Part shown: positions 61,150-64,000 of the stretch, piece after piece | Numbering within the stretch: position 1 is the first letter of the stretch | Layout of the letters: each line of letters starts with the position of its first letter | DNA from: Lytechinus pictus | Lineage: Eukaryota > Echinodermata > Echinoidea > Temnopleuroida > Toxopneustidae | DNA: 64,000 nt | Reading direction: 5' to 3' | NCBI RefSeq assembly: GCF_037042905.1 | Contig: NC_087249.1 | Location: 49,630,901-49,694,900 of the forward strand | The notes under the pieces: model-generated | The model's input: only the letters and a program-made list of their open reading frames with translations | Databases searched by the model: none | What the model was told of the DNA's origin: nothing | Made by a program: the position numbers and the translations under genes

Positions 61150-61740
61150 AGATAGGTACGCTACTCTAGCGCGAGAGGGCGCGATTTTCGCGTCATCATT
61201 TTCGCGTACGAAAATGGCGACAAGCTGCTTCGGGAGCCGGTGCGAGCAATAACGGCAAGCCCTACTTGAGTCTCCTGTCTAGGATGGTAAACGTATATCA
61301 ATGGGAATGAAAACGATGACATCATCTTCCCAATGCATTCAGCTATACTGCACGGTAAGCTCTTGCGACGGAGGGTCGAGATCGGAACAAAAATTGCACT
61401 AAAACAGTCTGTAAGTACAGTTTATGCATCAAATCATCATTATATGTTATTTTCATGGAATTATCAGACATATTACGCTAAAAATACATATGCTACTCGA
61501 AAATTGAAGTCGTAAGCTTTCATTTCTTACCTCATTCATGGCAGCATTTCTTGCCACCATTTGCCACGGACGAATGTTAAACGCCCTTGCTATTTGTTTC
61601 GTGGGATTTTCGTGGGAAGTTTGGCGACGCGTTTCGCGGGCTAATTTATGGCGGCTGCTAGGGTTTTTGGTTGCCCGCGGTGTGTAGTCCTGCGCATTGG
61701 AATTTGTGTAGCAGACCGTCTACCGTGATATGTCTGGTAT
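61150..61740. promoter_or_regulatory. CpG-rich segment, possible promoter
   Basis: Two CpG-dense patches (61165-61270 with GCGCGAGAGGGCGCGATTTT, and 61560-61690 with GCGACGCGTTTCGCGGGC) stand out from AT-rich surroundings. On the minus strand ATG at 61558-61560 opens MVARNAAMNE and reaches the donor GAG|GTAAGA at 61530. On the plus strand a short MATSCFGSRCEQ frame starts at 61214. Either could be a gene start, and neither is proven. Confidence 0.3.
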
Positions 61741-62112
61741 TTCTTTGATTTAAAAAAACTTTTTCTTTTTTATAAATTAGGAATTGAAAACCAGACACAA
61801 ATGTAGAAATCAGAAATACATCCCACACTGACACATTCATTTTGATTGAATAAAATATTGAAAAAAAATGGCAAATGACGCAACAACTTTCTGAATCTTC
61901 TCGAACCTAATTTTAGCCTTTACTTTAGTCTTGATTTATTATTTGATGATTATATTCTGTTGAAAATTCATGTAACATGATTTCTTTTGGCCTAATAAAA
62001 CTTAAATTTTTTATTATTTTAAAAATGAATGGCCTAGATCTAATTTAATTCATTATCATTTTAATTTTCTTTTGTTTTCATTTTTTTATTTTCATTCAGA
62101 TTAATTTCTTAC

Positions 62113-62298
62113 CTCCATTTGAGCATGGCAATACTTACTGATCTGAAGTCGAGGGGCCCAACAATGAACAGACTTGGGCTGCATGAGCCGTCGAATATCT
62201 GTGGTTCCAAGAAAGCGTGATGGAAATGCCGCCTTAAAAAAACCAACCCCACCTCTGCCTCTGGGCTTTGTTCTTGGCGATCCTGCATTCCATTCAGA
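62113..62298 (-). CDS. Putative internal exon, unidentified protein
   Basis: On the minus strand the acceptor AAAGTTGCAG is followed by 186 bases open in two frames. They end at either of two good donors (ATCA|GTAAGT at 62138, or GGAG|GTAAGA at 62112). One frame reads SEWNAGSPRTKPRGRGGVGF, the other DRQEQSPEAEVGLVFLRRHF. I cannot tell which is used or name a family. It may be part of a gene or of a transposon. Confidence 0.35.
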
Positions 62299-62829
62299 CT
62301 GCAACTTTAAGCAGGAATTGTTCTACCAACTACTTAATTATTCACAAATATGAATTGCAGCTTTTAAATTGACAAGAAAGAAACAATTGATTTATCTCAC
62401 CCCCCCCCCAACTGTCTTCTAACATTTTCTATCGCCCCAAACTAACACTTTTTTTCTTGTATGTCTGTTTAAATATTTTTATTTAGACTTTATGTAATTT
62501 TTTCATGATTTATTTAAGAAGTATGAGCAAAAAAACAAACAATTTGGCACATGCAGTAGAGAAGAGAAGGAACATAGTGTTGAAAAAGGATACACATACA
62601 GATCTGAATATTAAAATAAATTTTAAAAAGAAATGACAAATCCACACTGACACATGAAAGTATTCATTTTATTTTTTTTCCTTGTTGGCATTGGTTACAT
62701 TAATTAACTCCACATAAAAATATAAATTGGATATTTTAACAGTATTAATGAAGTTGCTCAATAAAATTTAAAATTAGGTATTCTCATTGGAGGTAATGGT
62801 TGATACAGGTGGGTGGGTGGACCTGCAGC

Positions 62830-63068
62830 CACTAGCGTACCTATGGGGGGGGGGGGCAGACTGCCCCCCCGACGAGTCACAACCCATGCAAGGGACGTAT
62901 CCCTGCCCTCCCCCCCTGATGAGCCACCGGTGGCCCCCTCCTTTGAAGTTTAAGACCGAAAGTACGAAATCCTTTATTTGTGGTTGAAGACTTTTTTGCT
63001 TGTCAAATTTTTGGGCGGACGATTTTGCCCCCCCCCCCCCCCTGTGGAAAATCCTAGGTACGCTACTG
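62830..63068. mobile_element. hAT-like MITE, 239 bp
   Basis: The left end CACTAGCGTACCTATGGGGG and right end (reverse complement) CAGTAGCGTACCTAGG are terminal inverted repeats. CCTGCAGC on both sides (62822-62829, 63069-63076) is an exact 8-bp target duplication. Long G and C runs lie just inside both ends and a second GACTGCCCCCCC/GGGGGGGCAG pairing lies inside. The ORFs at 62787 and 62978 run over it and are not genes. Confidence 0.88.
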
Positions 63069-63188
63069 CCTGCAGCTCTATTGTTTTATTAGATTTTCAT
63101 TTTTTATTGCTGGGGGGGGGGGGGTATTATGTAGAGCTGAAGCCAAATGATCTTATGAGGCAAGATTCAGTGTACAGCTCAATATGGT

Positions 63189-63358
63189 GCATGTAAAGTG
63201 ATTTATTAAACTTTTGAAATATCAATTAAGAACTGGAATGATGAATGATATGAATATAAGAAATATATTAAATGCATGTAAAGTGATTTATTAAACTTTT
63301 GAAATATCAATTAAGAACTGGAATGATGAATGTTATGAATATAAGAAATCTATTATAT
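63189..63358 (+). repeat. Tandem duplication, 2 x 85 bp
   Basis: Two adjacent, almost identical copies starting GCATGTAAAGTGATTTATTA, differing at only a few positions. No coding function. Confidence 0.9.
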
Positions 63359-63367
63359 GCTAGTTCA

Positions 63368-63552
63368 TCACAACTTTAGCTGGATCTTGCTGCAGAAAGT
63401 GCATCGTGTAGTTCTACAAATATCTCTGGTGAGAGGCAGTTTGGCAGAGCGGATGCAATGCTTCATAGGGCCCCTAACATTTCTGTGGTAAGGTCGAATC
63501 CAAACTGATGTTTTCATCAAATGATACAGCCTCCTGGCTACAAAAATTTCCT
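63368..63552 (-). CDS. Putative terminal exon, unidentified protein
   Basis: On the minus strand a typical acceptor (TTTCATCTACAG) is followed by 61 codons ending in TGA at 63368. It reads EIFVARRLYHLMKTSVWIRP, then RSAKLPLTRDICRTTRCTFC. The RR...WIRP spacing is faintly like the N-terminal part of Harbinger transposases, but this is too little to assign. The longer ORF upstream to 63811 is low-complexity intron-like sequence. It may be a gene's last exon or a transposon remnant. Confidence 0.3.
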
Positions 63553-64000
63553 GTAGATGAAAGAGAAAACAAAATAATGAATGCAATGAAATTGGGAAAA
63601 AAGTGAGGCTAGAGGAGCAAAAACAAAAGCAAATGGTTGTAAAGTTAGTACAGGAGAGGAACAAAATGAGAAGAAAGGAACTCACAGAAAAGGAAACAAA
63701 ACAGAGAGACAAACTTGAGACTAGCTCCTTTAAAAAAAGTTCTGTATGGTGTACTATGGATCTGTAAAAATATTTTAAAATTATGTAAAGTTTCAAGGAT
63801 TGAGCATGCATAGGAAATCACGTAAAGGCAAGGATATCAAGTCACGAATAAAAACAAAAAATGAGGGGGGGGGGAATGGGAATTACATCACCCCCCCCCC
63901 ACCCCGCCTCTCCAAAAAAAAAAAAAAAACGACTTTAATAACTTGTCAAAACTCTATCTAGTATCAGCTTATGTTATTATCCTTTTTAATGTTATTGTTA
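63553..64000. other. Intergenic or intronic sequence
   Basis: No feature beyond poly-G and poly-C runs near 63867 and 63891 followed by a poly-A run. Confidence 0.4.

Overview
This is eukaryotic nuclear DNA from a marine invertebrate. An echinoderm, probably a sea urchin, fits best, but no marker here settles the species. The reasons are a secreted matrix metalloproteinase (MMP) gene split by GT-AG introns, an animal-type tRNA-Gly(UCC), tRNA-derived SINEs, a decayed CR1/L2-like LINE, and very many short non-autonomous DNA transposons separated by long poly-C/poly-G runs. Most open reading frames in the window are short and repeat-derived, and I do not count them as genes.

Layout. 1-1200: no gene seen. 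About 1200-7000: a 5.8 kb T-rich array built on GGGTTATTCCATTTT, split by a 904-bp Harbinger-like insertion. 7000-16000: nested TIR elements. One carries a large fold-back with an exon-like stretch in its loop. Another carries a tandem array with a GCTCGCGCTTCGCGCTCGC core. 16000-23500: a TTAA-flanked MITE, a 103-bp hAT-like hairpin, a GATA microsatellite and a tandem array whose units hold AGGTCAAAGGTCA. 23500-43500: LINE and SINE relics, several palindromic MITE families and long anonymous AT-rich DNA.

44207-51900 (+): the one well-supported protein gene, seven exons of a furin-type secreted MMP. It covers the propeptide with cysteine switch, the catalytic zinc domain, a short hinge and a complete four-blade hemopexin domain. 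The signal-peptide exon was not found. A tRNA-Gly(UCC) gene lies antisense in intron 4. A TTAA MITE and a 1.2 kb hAT-like element lie in intron 5.

52000-60700: mainly repeats, including a dense cluster of direct and inverted TTAACCCCGTACTAT motifs. 60700-63600: a likely first coding exon, a CpG-rich stretch and possible minus-strand exons suggest a gene boundary, all at low to moderate confidence.

Nothing here looks like a defence or biosynthetic system. The most unusual content is in the mobile DNA: ultra-short hAT-like elements with target duplications, two transposons each carrying the same tandem array, a possible captured exon, and the DR1-bearing array.
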